Position numbers and translations under genes: made by a program. Shown piece by piece: positions 48,376-56,934 of a DNA stretch of 64,000 nucleotides. This DNA is from Clostridium nigeriense (GTDB lineage: Bacteria; Bacillota; Clostridia; Clostridiales; Clostridiaceae). The DNA lies in contig NZ_LT575472.1 of NCBI RefSeq assembly GCF_900086595.1, positions 1,316,542-1,380,541 of the forward strand, given 5' to 3'. The number at the start of each line of letters is the position of its first letter. The first letter of the stretch is position 1. Under the pieces are notes generated by a model that was not told the DNA's origin, made no database searches, and worked only from the letters and a program-made list of their open reading frames with translations.

Positions 48376-48963
48376 ATGGATACAAAAATTAAGTTAACAT
48401 CACAGTTGAAAAATAAAGACTTTAGTATTATATGCAATAATTGTTTAGGAGGTTATATATATCAATATTATAATATTGAATATAGAACACCTACATTAGG
48501 ATTGTTTTTTCTTTCAAAGGATTATATTAAATTTTTAGAAAATATAAAGTTTTATATTTCAGGTAAATTAGAATTTATTACAGTAAAAGAATCAATCTAT
48601 TATGATAATTTTAAAGCTTTCGAAGAAGAGATTAATTTCCCTATTGCTAGATTAGAAGATGTAGAAATATTTTTTATGCATTACAAGAACAAAGAGGAAG
48701 TAATAGATAAATGGTACAGAAGACTAAATAAAATTAATTGGAATAATTTAATAGTTATTATGGCAGAAAATGAAACCTGTGATTATGAAGTAATAAGAAA
48801 GTTTGATTCTCTTCCATTTACTAAAAAGATATGTTTTACAAAAGATGAGTATCTAGACATAAAATCATCATGTTGTATAGAAGAAATGAATAAAAGTGGA
48901 GCACAATGGACAGTAGAATTAATAACGAATCATTTTAATATAACAAATTTTATTAATAATTAG
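48376..48963 (+). CDS. DUF1919 family protein (exopolysaccharide-associated)
   Basis: A 195-residue protein with DUF1919 features: an N-terminal FSIICNNCLGGYIYQYY (about 14-30), PTLGLFFLSKDYIKFLEN, the centre FPIARLEDVEIFFMHYKNKEE (split around residue 93) and W-rich RRLNKINWNNLIVIMAENE (about 116-135). Family members often lie in capsule or polysaccharide gene sets, but no such genes are here. Function unknown. The start is ATG 48376 after AAAAAGGGATGTG. Confidence 0.7.
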   Translation: MDTKIKLTSQLKNKDFSIICNNCLGGYIYQYYNIEYRTPTLGLFFLSKDYIKFLENIKFYISGKLEFITVKESIYYDNFKAFEEEINFPIARLEDVEIFFMHYKNKEEVIDKWYRRLNKINWNNLIVIMAENETCDYEVIRKFDSLPFTKKICFTKDEYLDIKSSCCIEEMNKSGAQWTVELITNHFNITNFINN

Positions 48964-49088
48964 TTTAAATTTTTATAAGAATAAATATAAAGTAAATGTA
49001 AAGTCTTTAAGTATAAAATATGGAAAAAATTAAAAAAGTATGATAATGTTGTTATAAAAATAAATTTAAATTATATAAAAAGGGGGTG

Positions 49089-49106
49089 CTTGGCTTTATA
49101 GCCAAG
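49089..49106 (+). promoter_or_regulatory. hairpin over the ddh ribosome binding site
   Basis: CTTGGCT (49089-49095) pairs with AGCCAAG (49100-49106). The nearer Shine-Dalgarno (AAGGAAA, 49104-49110) is partly in the 3' arm, and a stronger AGGGGG lies before the stem, about 28 bases from the ATG. It could tune translation (inference). Confidence 0.45.
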
Positions 49107-49113
49107 GAAATAT

Positions 49114-50091
49114 ATGAGCAATAAGATAAGAGTAGGTATAGTAGGCTATGGAAACCTAGGAAAAGGAGTAGAACTAGCTTTAGATCAAAATGATGATTTT
49201 CAGTTAGAGGCTATTTTTACAAGAAGAAATCCAGAAAAATTATTAGGTACCTCAAAAATGGTACATATTTCAAAGATTGAAGATTATAGAGATAAAATTG
49301 ATGTTATGATTATGTGTGGAGGTTCAGCTACAGACTTACCACAACAAACACCAGAAATTGCAAAGATGTTTAATACAGTAGATAGTTTTGATACTCATGC
49401 TAATATACCGGAATATTTTAATAAGTTAGATGATATAACAAAAAATTCTGGTACTATCGGACTTATTTCCGTTGGTTGGGATCCGGGATTATTTTCATTA
49501 AATCGTCTTTTAGGTCAGGCAATACTTCCAAAAGGAAAGGATTATACTTTTTGGGGAAAAGGTGTAAGTCAAGGACATTCTGATGCTATTAGAAGAGTAG
49601 AAGGTGTTAAAGATGGAGTTCAATATACTGTGCCTATAGAAAGTGCTATTAATATGGTACGTACAGGAAAAAATATAGAACTTTCAGCTAGAGAAAAGCA
49701 TGAAAGAATATGTTATATTGTACCTAAAGAAGATGCTAATTTAGAGTATATTAAGAATGAAATTATAAATATGCCAAATTATTTTTCAGATTATAATACT
49801 ACAGTTAACTTTATTACTGAAGAAGAAATGAATAAAAATCATAGGGGAATGCCTCATGGTGGATTTGTTATTCGTACAGGAGTTACTGGGGAAGGTACAA
49901 ATCAAAGGATGGAATTTAGTTTAAAACTTGATAGTAATCCAGAGTTTACCTCTAGTGTTTTAGTAGCTTATGCAAGAGCTGTTTATAGATTGTATAAAGA
50001 AGGACAAAAGGGAGCTCGTACGGTTTTAGACATTCCTTTTAGTTATTTATCTCCAAAATCAGGAGAAGAGTTAAGAAAAGAGTTGTTATAA
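49114..50091 (+). CDS. ddh: meso-diaminopimelate D-dehydrogenase
   Basis: This NADPH enzyme makes meso-diaminopimelate from tetrahydrodipicolinate and ammonia in one step, for lysine and peptidoglycan. The 325 residues start with VGIVGYGNLGKGVELAL (Rossmann loop, about 6-22). They contain MIMCGGSATDLPQQTP (about 70-85), the FDTHANIPEY segment, GWDPGLFSLNR (about 127-137) and GKGVSQGHSDAIRRV, which are diagnostic for Ddh. Length is typical. It is a single gene with its own terminator. Confidence 0.93.
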   Translation: MSNKIRVGIVGYGNLGKGVELALDQNDDFQLEAIFTRRNPEKLLGTSKMVHISKIEDYRDKIDVMIMCGGSATDLPQQTPEIAKMFNTVDSFDTHANIPEYFNKLDDITKNSGTIGLISVGWDPGLFSLNRLLGQAILPKGKDYTFWGKGVSQGHSDAIRRVEGVKDGVQYTVPIESAINMVRTGKNIELSAREKHERICYIVPKEDANLEYIKNEIINMPNYFSDYNTTVNFITEEEMNKNHRGMPHGGFVIRTGVTGEGTNQRMEFSLKLDSNPEFTSSVLVAYARAVYRLYKEGQKGARTVLDIPFSYLSPKSGEELRKELL

Positions 50092-50101
50092 AATTAAAAT
50101 T

Positions 50102-50149
50102 GGATATATCAGAATTAGTATTTTATAATTTTGATATGTCCTCTTTTTG
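50102..50149 (+). terminator. Rho-independent terminator of ddh
   Basis: GGATATATCAGAATT (50102-50116) and AATTTTGATATGTCC (50127-50141, G-U and minor mismatch tolerated) then TCTTTTTG. Confidence 0.85.
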
Positions 50150-50212
50150 TTTAGAGTAGTGGAACTTAATATAATGGTTAAGAATAAAAGGAATTAAAAG
50201 GGGCATAGAATT

Positions 50213-51586
50213 ATGAGATTTAAGATATTACATACTAATGATGTTCACAGTAGATTTGAAAACTTTGCTAAACTTACTACTAAAATAAAAGAGTTAAAAG
50301 ATGAAAACACATTAGTTTTAGATGCAGGAGATTATCATGATTTTAAAGATGTAATGCTTCAAGGAACAAGTGGAAAAGCAGGAAGAGAGTTGCTTTTGGA
50401 GGCAGGGTATGAAGCTATTGCAATTGGTAATAATGAAGCGTTTGAAGGTTTAGACACATTAGGTTTTATGGTGAAGAATGATTGTTTACCATTTTTATCA
50501 TGTAACTTAGTTAAATTGGATGGAAGTATGATTTTAGGTGTTAAGAGAAGTATTATAGTTACTAAATCTGGTGTAAGATTTTTAATAATAGGAACATCAC
50601 CTAACTTTAAAATATTTCTTCATCTTTTAGGGATGAATACTCTTGATTATAAAGAGCAGATTCAAAAAGAATTAAGTGATAATAAAGGAAAATATGATAT
50701 ATGTATTTTACTTTCTCATTTGGGTCTCATTGAAGATACTGATATAGCTAATACTATGGAGGGAATAGACATTATAATTGATGGTCATAGTCATGAACTT
50801 ATGGCAGAGCCTAGAGTAATAAAAAATACTGTTGTTCATATGTCAGGATGTTATGGTGAAAATTTAGGTCTTTTAGAATTCGAGTATAATGGAAATATAA
50901 GTGAAATTAATGGAATAAATATTAATATAAAAGATGTAGAAATGGATGAAAATATTATCAAGATAATTGAGAAAAATAAAAAAACTGCAAATGATAACCT
51001 TGGATTACCTCTTTACAGTATTGATAGAGATATGTGGCATGATGTAGTAGAGGAAAATCCCATAACTAATTTGTTAGCTGATGCTGTTAGGGATGTACTT
51101 AATTGTGATATTGGTTTAATTAATAGTGGAATTATAAATAGTGGTATAAGAAAAGGGGAAGTATCCTTTAAGAAATTAATTGAAATATGTCCATCACCAT
51201 TAAATCCAACATATATGGAGATACAAGGGAAGTATATAAAGAAAGCTTTAGAGCAATCATTAGATCCAGAGTTTTGTTATAAAGATGGAGCTGGATCAGG
51301 CTTTAGGGGAAGATTTTTAGGAAGGCTCCATATTTCAGGTGCCTTAATTGAACATGATGGTAATAAAATTAATAAAATAATTATAAATGGCAAAGAGCTA
51401 GATGAAGAGAAATATTATAGTGTTGCTACTTCAGATTATTTGCAAAGAGGTACTGGTTATAGAGATTTAGCTAATAATATAAATGTGAGATATAATGTAG
51501 AATATCTTAGAATAACACTTAGGGATTATTTATATAAAAATAATTTTTTAGACAATTCATATATTGATAGATGGATTAAAAAATAA
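50213..51586 (+). CDS. UshA/5'-nucleotidase-like metallophosphatase
   Basis: Two-domain 5'-nucleotidase family protein. The N-terminal calcineurin-like domain starts LHTNDVHSRFENFAKL, then DAGDYHDF, IGNNEAF and IIDGHSHELM; its metal-binding His/Asp motifs are visible. The C-terminal domain (about 285-457) contains NPITNLLADAVRD and the substrate loop SGFRGRFLGRLHISG. The 457 residues have no signal peptide, so it is probably cytoplasmic, unlike periplasmic UshA. The substrate (nucleotide or other phosphoester) is not decided. Confidence 0.88.
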   Translation: MRFKILHTNDVHSRFENFAKLTTKIKELKDENTLVLDAGDYHDFKDVMLQGTSGKAGRELLLEAGYEAIAIGNNEAFEGLDTLGFMVKNDCLPFLSCNLVKLDGSMILGVKRSIIVTKSGVRFLIIGTSPNFKIFLHLLGMNTLDYKEQIQKELSDNKGKYDICILLSHLGLIEDTDIANTMEGIDIIIDGHSHELMAEPRVIKNTVVHMSGCYGENLGLLEFEYNGNISEINGININIKDVEMDENIIKIIEKNKKTANDNLGLPLYSIDRDMWHDVVEENPITNLLADAVRDVLNCDIGLINSGIINSGIRKGEVSFKKLIEICPSPLNPTYMEIQGKYIKKALEQSLDPEFCYKDGAGSGFRGRFLGRLHISGALIEHDGNKINKIIINGKELDEEKYYSVATSDYLQRGTGYRDLANNINVRYNVEYLRITLRDYLYKNNFLDNSYIDRWIKK

Positions 51587-51817
51587 ATTAAAATGGCTTT
51601 ATCAAAGCTTCAAACTAGTGCTAACGGAAGACGTTACTATATAGCTTGTGTTAAAGAATTATTATAAATAAAAGATATAGTATAGAAGATTTTACAGAGA
51701 ACAGTGTCTAAAGTATGAGGTTTAAGTATATATAGAATTCATATTGATTACAATTTATGGTATAATTAATGTGTTATTAATTCTTATAGAAACCAAGGGT
51801 ATATCGGGGGGAGTTAT
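51587..51817 (+). other. gap with a 24-codon scrap and the lysR upstream region
   Basis: ATG 51593 opens a 24-residue frame (ALSKLQTSANGRRYYIACVK...) ending at 51667 with no ribosome site. It looks like the C-terminus of a lost gene, not identified. A TATAAT at 51761-51766 may be the lysR -10. Confidence 0.4.
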
Positions 51818-52726
51818 GTGAAATACGAAAAAGTTACCTTACTTCAGATTGAATACTTTCTTGCTACAGCAAAACATTTAAACTTTACAGAAGCAGCTAA
51901 AAGTTTATATGTTTCGCAACCCTCTTTAAGTAGACAAATTGCAATCTTAGAAAATGAGATAGGAACTAAACTTTTTTTTAGAACAAATAGGAATGTAAGA
52001 TTAACATCTGCAGGAATAGTTCTATTTAATGAAATTAATGGAGTTATAGACTATATAGAAAATGCTATAGAAAATGCTAAAGAACCTAATTTAGGTGAGA
52101 ATTGTACTTTAACTATTGGATGTTTAGAATCCATGAATACTAGTACATTTTTACCAAATATTATTAGAAAATTTAAAGAGAAACATAAGAATATTAATTT
52201 AATTTTAGAGAGTCATAGTTTCAGAGAACTAAGAGAAAAAATGATAAATGGGAAACTAGATATAATATTTACACTTTCCTTCGAAATTGATGATTCATTA
52301 GGAATTTTATGGGATACAGTATATAGAGGGAATTCTTATATTGTAATGGATTCATCTAATCCATTAGCTAGCTATTCTAATTTAAGTATCCAAGATCTTA
52401 AAAATGAAAAATTTGTTATAATTTCTAGGGATGAATCACCTAAAGGATTTGATGCAATAATAAATATATGTAGAAAGAATGGTTTTGAACCTAAAATAGT
52501 AAAGCAGCTTCCAAATGTAGAATCGGTATTATTATGTGTAGAAGCTGGATTAGGAGTTGCATTATTTGACTCACAAGTAAGATATAATAATAAAAATATA
52601 AAAGTTTTCAAAGTAGAAAATGATTATATAGATGTTATAATGGCATGGAAAAAAGAAAATATGAATTCAAGCATTCCGCATTTTGTAAATGGAGTTTTAA
52701 GTGAAGTGAAATTAATAAATTTATAA
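51818..52726 (+). CDS. LysR family transcriptional regulator
   Basis: A 302-residue regulator with an N-terminal winged helix-turn-helix (about 7-66: FLATAKHLNFTEAAKSLYVS, QPSLSRQIAILENEIGTKLF) and a LysR effector-binding domain (about 95-295). The start is GTG 51818 after CGGGGGGAGTTAT. It lies just upstream of, and co-directional with, the hydrolase/ene-reductase/flavoprotein genes, with a terminator between, so it is probably their regulator (inference). The ligand may be an aromatic compound. Confidence 0.9.
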   Translation: MKYEKVTLLQIEYFLATAKHLNFTEAAKSLYVSQPSLSRQIAILENEIGTKLFFRTNRNVRLTSAGIVLFNEINGVIDYIENAIENAKEPNLGENCTLTIGCLESMNTSTFLPNIIRKFKEKHKNINLILESHSFRELREKMINGKLDIIFTLSFEIDDSLGILWDTVYRGNSYIVMDSSNPLASYSNLSIQDLKNEKFVIISRDESPKGFDAIINICRKNGFEPKIVKQLPNVESVLLCVEAGLGVALFDSQVRYNNKNIKVFKVENDYIDVIMAWKKENMNSSIPHFVNGVLSEVKLINL

Positions 52727-52732
52727 AATTTA

Positions 52733-52777
52733 AGCTAGTAGATAGTAATTATTATATCTACTAGCTTTTTGCTTTTT
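52733..52777 (+). terminator. Rho-independent terminator of lysR
   Basis: AGCTAGTAGATA (52733-52744) and TATCTACTAGCT (52755-52766) then TTTTGCTTTTT. Confidence 0.92.
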
Positions 52778-52975
52778 AAGAAATTATATATAAGTATTAT
52801 TTATTTAATACAAAAAAGTATTATTTTATCAAAGCATTATGTTATTAAAGTATCACAGTGATAACAAAGAAGCATTTTAATTAAATCATTAACATTGATA
52901 AAATATAAACAAGGAAGTGAATGTATTTAATTTTGAAAAGGATTACTAAATATTAATAAATAAGGAGAGATAGCT

Positions 52976-53797
52976 ATGATAAAGGAGTTAAAAAGAGAAT
53001 TAAAAAAAGAGGAAAAAGAAAAGTCATATTCCAAGTATTTTTATAAACCCATTGCAACTCCAAATGAAGAATTAATGGGAATTTTGAAGAAAGGACCTAT
53101 GAATCCTGATAAAGCATTAAATCCAGAAAATATAAAAAAATTACTTGAGGCTGGATATGATGAAGTGGAAACTGGATATTGTACTTTACCAAATGGAGCA
53201 GCTTATGTAGCTGTAAATAATAAGTTTCCAGGTGTTTCAATAGATATGATTAATTGGTGGTTTGCTTGGCATGCATTAGAGGACTTAAGATATATGCTTT
53301 GGTTTAGAACTGGGCATTATGGAATATCTATAAGTGACGAAGATAGAGAAAAAATACTTAATCCAGAAACACCAATGTTAGAAAAATTTCAAGGACGTGT
53401 ACATTATGTAATAGAGGACACAGGGAATGGACCAGAAGATATCCGAATTTCATTTTTAACTCCAGAAGAAATAGGTTTTGATTCAAAGGAGCTTAAAGAA
53501 AAAAATATTACAATAGTATGCGGTAATGGATTAGCTCAATCAAGAGTAGGTGGACCTAAAGCACCAGCAGTAATGATGCATTTATTTAGAGAAGTACCTG
53601 GTGGAATAGAATCCCGTACTAGATTTTGGATGGGTTACAACATAATTGATAAAAAGTTTTGTAAGCTTATTCCAGATGGAGTACAAATTCCAATTCAGGC
53701 ACCGATGGGACTAGCTTTCCACAATGTTGAGGAATATACCAATTTAGCTAATATTTTACCAAGTTTATATAGAGAAATGAATGGGGAAATAGTTTAG
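52976..53797 (+). CDS. DAPG/phloretin hydrolase-family (PhlG-like) C-C hydrolase
   Basis: A 273-residue protein of the 2,4-diacetylphloroglucinol hydrolase family, zinc enzymes that cut a C-C bond beside an acylated phenol (PhlG, and phloretin hydrolase of gut bacteria). Visible family features are the N-terminal YFYKPIATPNEELMGILKKG, VSIDMINWWFAWHALEDLRY (about 83-102, with His/Glu candidates for metal binding), TGHYGIS, and the C-terminal GGIESRTRFWMGYNI followed by PMGLAFHNVEEYTNLANILP with a further His/Glu pair. The substrate is not known. The neighbours (ene-reductase, Fe-S flavoprotein) suggest a plant polyphenol or other phenolic ketone (inference). The start follows AAGGAGAGATAGCT. 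Confidence 0.75.
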   Translation: MIKELKRELKKEEKEKSYSKYFYKPIATPNEELMGILKKGPMNPDKALNPENIKKLLEAGYDEVETGYCTLPNGAAYVAVNNKFPGVSIDMINWWFAWHALEDLRYMLWFRTGHYGISISDEDREKILNPETPMLEKFQGRVHYVIEDTGNGPEDIRISFLTPEEIGFDSKELKEKNITIVCGNGLAQSRVGGPKAPAVMMHLFREVPGGIESRTRFWMGYNIIDKKFCKLIPDGVQIPIQAPMGLAFHNVEEYTNLANILPSLYREMNGEIV

Positions 53798-53852
53798 TTT
53801 TTAATAAAATTTGCTAACAATATGTTGAAAAATTAAAAAGGAGGAAGAAATA

Positions 53853-55853
53853 ATGAGTAAATATAAAAATGTATTTTCACCAATTACAATAAAAGGAGTA
53901 GAATTTAAAAATAGGATAGAAGTAGCGCCTATGGTGCCATGTATGGCAACACCGGAAGGGTGGGTTACAAAGGAAGTAATTGAATTTTATAGACCTTTTG
54001 CTAGAGGAGGAGCAGCAATAGTTACAGTAGGAGATTCAGCAGTAAACTGGCAACATGCAATGGATCATGAAGGACAAATTAATTTAGGTGATGATAATGT
54101 TAAAATGGGATTAGATGATTTAGCAGATGAAATACAAAGATATGGAGCATTAATATCTATAGAGTTAAATCATGGAGGACGTTTTGCTAATTCAATGAAT
54201 TTAGCATCTAAGGGTTTAAAACCAGTTAGCTCTACTCCAAAACCAGCTGAAATTGACGAGTACTTTTCTAAGCTTCAAGGAAAAACACCAGCCGAAGTTG
54301 AGGAAATGAGTATTTCATTAATAAATAAGACAATTCAAGATTATGCAGATGCAGCTGGAAGATGTAAAGATAGTGGATTTAAAATGGTTATGATTCATGG
54401 AGCTCATGGTATGCTACCATCACAATTTTTATCTCAATATGTAAATAAACGTACTGATAGATATGGTGGAAGTTTCGAAAATAGAGCACGTTTTTGTATT
54501 GAATTATTAGATGCTGTACGTAGAAGAGTTGGACAAGATTTTATAATAGAATATAGAATTAGTGCCGATGAATTAGTAGAAGGTGGAATGAAGCTTCAGG
54601 AAGTTATTGAATTTGTAAAATTAATAAAAGATAAAATAGATATACTTCATGTTTCAGCGGGAATGCTTCCAAATCCATTTACAATTCAATATATGATTCA
54701 GCCATTATATGTACCATATATGTTAAATGTACATTTGGCTGAAGAAATTAAAAAGGCAGTAGGTAACGATTTATATGTAGCAACTGTTGGTTCTGTTATG
54801 ACTTTAGACAATGCAGAAGAAATACTAGGAAGAGGTTTAGTGGACTTTGTTTCTATGGCAAGACCTTTTGTAGCGGATCCAGAGTTTATGAGAAAAACTG
54901 CTCTTGGTAAAGTTGAAGATGTACGTCCATGTGTTCGTTGCAATACTTGTTGTGGACGTTCAGCATTTTTTAAGAAAACTAGATGTGCTGTTAACCCTAC
55001 TAATGGACGTGAAACAAGGTATCCAGATGGAAAAGTTCAAAAGGCAGATGTTAAGAAAAAGGTTGTAATAGTTGGTGGAGGTCCAGCGGGGATGCAAGCT
55101 GCACTTACAGCTATTGAAAGAGGGCATGAGGTTGTACTTTTTGAAAAAGAAAATAGCTTAGGAGGAACTTTGAAACATGCTACAGATCTAGAATTTAAAA
55201 AAGATTTAAAGAATTATTTACATTGGATAGTGGCTCAAACATTAAAATCTGGTGCAAGAATAAAGCTAAATCAAGAAGCTACTGAAGAAATTATTAAGAA
55301 AGAAAATCCAGATGCATTAATTTTAGCTGTTGGAGCTACACCAATTATACCTAATATACCAGGGATTGATAAAGAATACGTTCATTGGTCAGGGGACGTT
55401 GATTGTGGAAGAGTACCTGTGAGAGATAAAGTAGTAGTTGTTGGTGGAGGACTTACAGGAGCTGAATCTGCTGTTGATTTAGCTATGAAAGGTAAGGATG
55501 TGACACTTATAGAAATGAAGGGACCAGAAGCATTACTTAATGGTTCATCACTAATTAATAGATTTTCATTACAATCTTTATTAATGAAATATGGAGTTAA
55601 GGTTGTAACAAATACTAAATTAGAAGAAATAACTGATAAAGGAATTAAGACAATTAATTCTAGATTCCAATGGGTAGAATATGAAGCAGATACAGTTGTT
55701 TTAGCACTAGGAATGAGACCACGTAAAGATGTCATAAATAATCTTAGATGTGCACTTCCAGAAACAGAAGTTTATATAATTGGAGATGGAAAAGAAATAG
55801 GAAATGTTTATTCTGCTGTTCATTCTGGTTTTGATACAGCAGCAGAAATATAA
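53853..55853 (+). CDS. Old Yellow Enzyme-type ene-reductase with Fe-S and FAD/NAD domains
   Basis: This NADH:flavin oxidoreductase reduces activated C=C bonds. The 666 residues contain an FMN TIM barrel (1-345: FSPITIKGVEFKNRIEVAPM, HGAHGMLPSQFLSQYVNKRTD cut at 20 residues), a 4Fe-4S motif CVRCNTC (C360, C363, C366) with a further Cys in KTRCAVNP, then an FAD/NAD domain (about 395-660: VVIVGGGPAGMQAAL and VVVVGGGLTGAESAVDL). The layout is that of 2-enoate reductase, BaiCD/BaiH and related gut enzymes. It is 55 bp after the PhlG-like gene, behind AAAGGAGGAAGAAATA. A cinnamate- or enone-type substrate would fit a polyphenol route (inference). Confidence 0.9.
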   Translation: MSKYKNVFSPITIKGVEFKNRIEVAPMVPCMATPEGWVTKEVIEFYRPFARGGAAIVTVGDSAVNWQHAMDHEGQINLGDDNVKMGLDDLADEIQRYGALISIELNHGGRFANSMNLASKGLKPVSSTPKPAEIDEYFSKLQGKTPAEVEEMSISLINKTIQDYADAAGRCKDSGFKMVMIHGAHGMLPSQFLSQYVNKRTDRYGGSFENRARFCIELLDAVRRRVGQDFIIEYRISADELVEGGMKLQEVIEFVKLIKDKIDILHVSAGMLPNPFTIQYMIQPLYVPYMLNVHLAEEIKKAVGNDLYVATVGSVMTLDNAEEILGRGLVDFVSMARPFVADPEFMRKTALGKVEDVRPCVRCNTCCGRSAFFKKTRCAVNPTNGRETRYPDGKVQKADVKKKVVIVGGGPAGMQAALTAIERGHEVVLFEKENSLGGTLKHATDLEFKKDLKNYLHWIVAQTLKSGARIKLNQEATEEIIKKENPDALILAVGATPIIPNIPGIDKEYVHWSGDVDCGRVPVRDKVVVVGGGLTGAESAVDLAMKGKDVTLIEMKGPEALLNGSSLINRFSLQSLLMKYGVKVVTNTKLEEITDKGIKTINSRFQWVEYEADTVVLALGMRPRKDVINNLRCALPETEVYIIGDGKEIGNVYSAVHSGFDTAAEI

Positions 55854-55891
55854 TAAATGATTTTTAATCTTAGAGTATGGAGGAAGGATTT

Positions 55892-56842
55892 ATGAAGATT
55901 TTAGCAGTTACTGCAGGTAGGAAAAATGGCAATGGTGAAATATTAGCTAAAGCAGCCTTAATGAGAGCAGAAGAATTGGGAGCAGAGGTTAAGATGATTA
56001 ACCTTCATAATTATAATATTACACCTTGTTCTGGTTGTGAATCTTGTACAGTAAAGTTTACACAAAAGGGGGAAGCACCTGAATGTGTTTACAAAGATAA
56101 AGATGATATGGACACAATTATGAAAGAATGGTTAGATGCAGATGGAGTAATTGTAGTTGTACCATCATATTCCTTTATGCCTTCAGGTTTATATAGAATT
56201 TTTACAGATCGTCATTTAGCATATGAACCTAATTTTCATAAGCAAGTAAATAATCCTGCTTACTTTAAACATAGAGTTGGTGGAATTATTGCAAATGGAG
56301 GTTCTACTAGGAGTTGGATGTCAATTACCTTAGAAAGCATAAATATAACATTATTGACACAAGATATTAAGGTAGTTGATCAAGTTATGATAAATCGTGC
56401 ACCAAGACCTGGACAAGTTGTTCTTAATGAGGAAAATTTAGAAAGAGCAGCTAAGCTTGGAGAAAATATAGTTAATGGAATTAAAAATTATAATGAAGTA
56501 GATTTTCTTGGAGATGAGAATCTTGGGTGGTGTCCTATTTGTCATTCTAATGTTTTATCATTAGGAGAGCCACATTGGAATGAAGATGGTTTTATAATAG
56601 AATGTCCAATATGTCATTGTGGTGGAGATATAAAAAAAGATGAAAATGGAAAATGGAAATTTATAATAGAGGAAGATGGAAAAAGAAAATCTATGTTAGA
56701 TGGAAGTGGAGCTAAGGATCATTTCTTTGAAATACAAGATACTATGAGAAAATATTTTACTAATATAGAAGAAATAAATAAAAAGCGTAAAAAATATGTG
56801 GATTATAATCCAAAAACAATAGAGGTAAAAAGAATTAAGTAG
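55892..56842 (+). CDS. iron-sulfur flavoprotein (flavodoxin-like) with C-terminal zinc ribbon
   Basis: This is an NADPH-dependent FMN reductase-like flavodoxin fold with a 4Fe-4S cluster motif. ATG 55892 is chosen because GGAGGAAGG precedes it; an ATG at 55877 is inside that site. The 316 residues have MKILAVTAGRKNGNGEILAK (FMN loop), Cys C46, C49, C52 and C65 as in Isf proteins, VVPSYSFMPSGLYRIFTDR (about 85-105), and an unusual tail with CPIC (214-217) and CPICHC (238-243) pairs, i.e. a rubredoxin-like zinc ribbon. It could shuttle electrons to the ene-reductase or reduce a C=C bond itself (inference). Confidence 0.82.
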   Translation: MKILAVTAGRKNGNGEILAKAALMRAEELGAEVKMINLHNYNITPCSGCESCTVKFTQKGEAPECVYKDKDDMDTIMKEWLDADGVIVVVPSYSFMPSGLYRIFTDRHLAYEPNFHKQVNNPAYFKHRVGGIIANGGSTRSWMSITLESINITLLTQDIKVVDQVMINRAPRPGQVVLNEENLERAAKLGENIVNGIKNYNEVDFLGDENLGWCPICHSNVLSLGEPHWNEDGFIIECPICHCGGDIKKDENGKWKFIIEEDGKRKSMLDGSGAKDHFFEIQDTMRKYFTNIEEINKKRKKYVDYNPKTIEVKRIK

Positions 56843-56869
56843 TATAAGTAAAGTTTATAATTATTGAAA

Positions 56870-56918
56870 AGGACAGTATTTAGATTTATATAAAACTAAA
56901 TACTGTCCTTATATTTTT
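56870..56918 (+). terminator. convergent (bidirectional) terminator
   Basis: AAGGACAGTATTTAG (56870-56884) and CTAAATACTGTCCTT (56896-56910) perfect arms, then ATATTTTTT. It lies between the flavoprotein and the minus-strand GH85 gene. Confidence 0.9.
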
Positions 56919-56934
56919 TACCTATAATAAGAAA

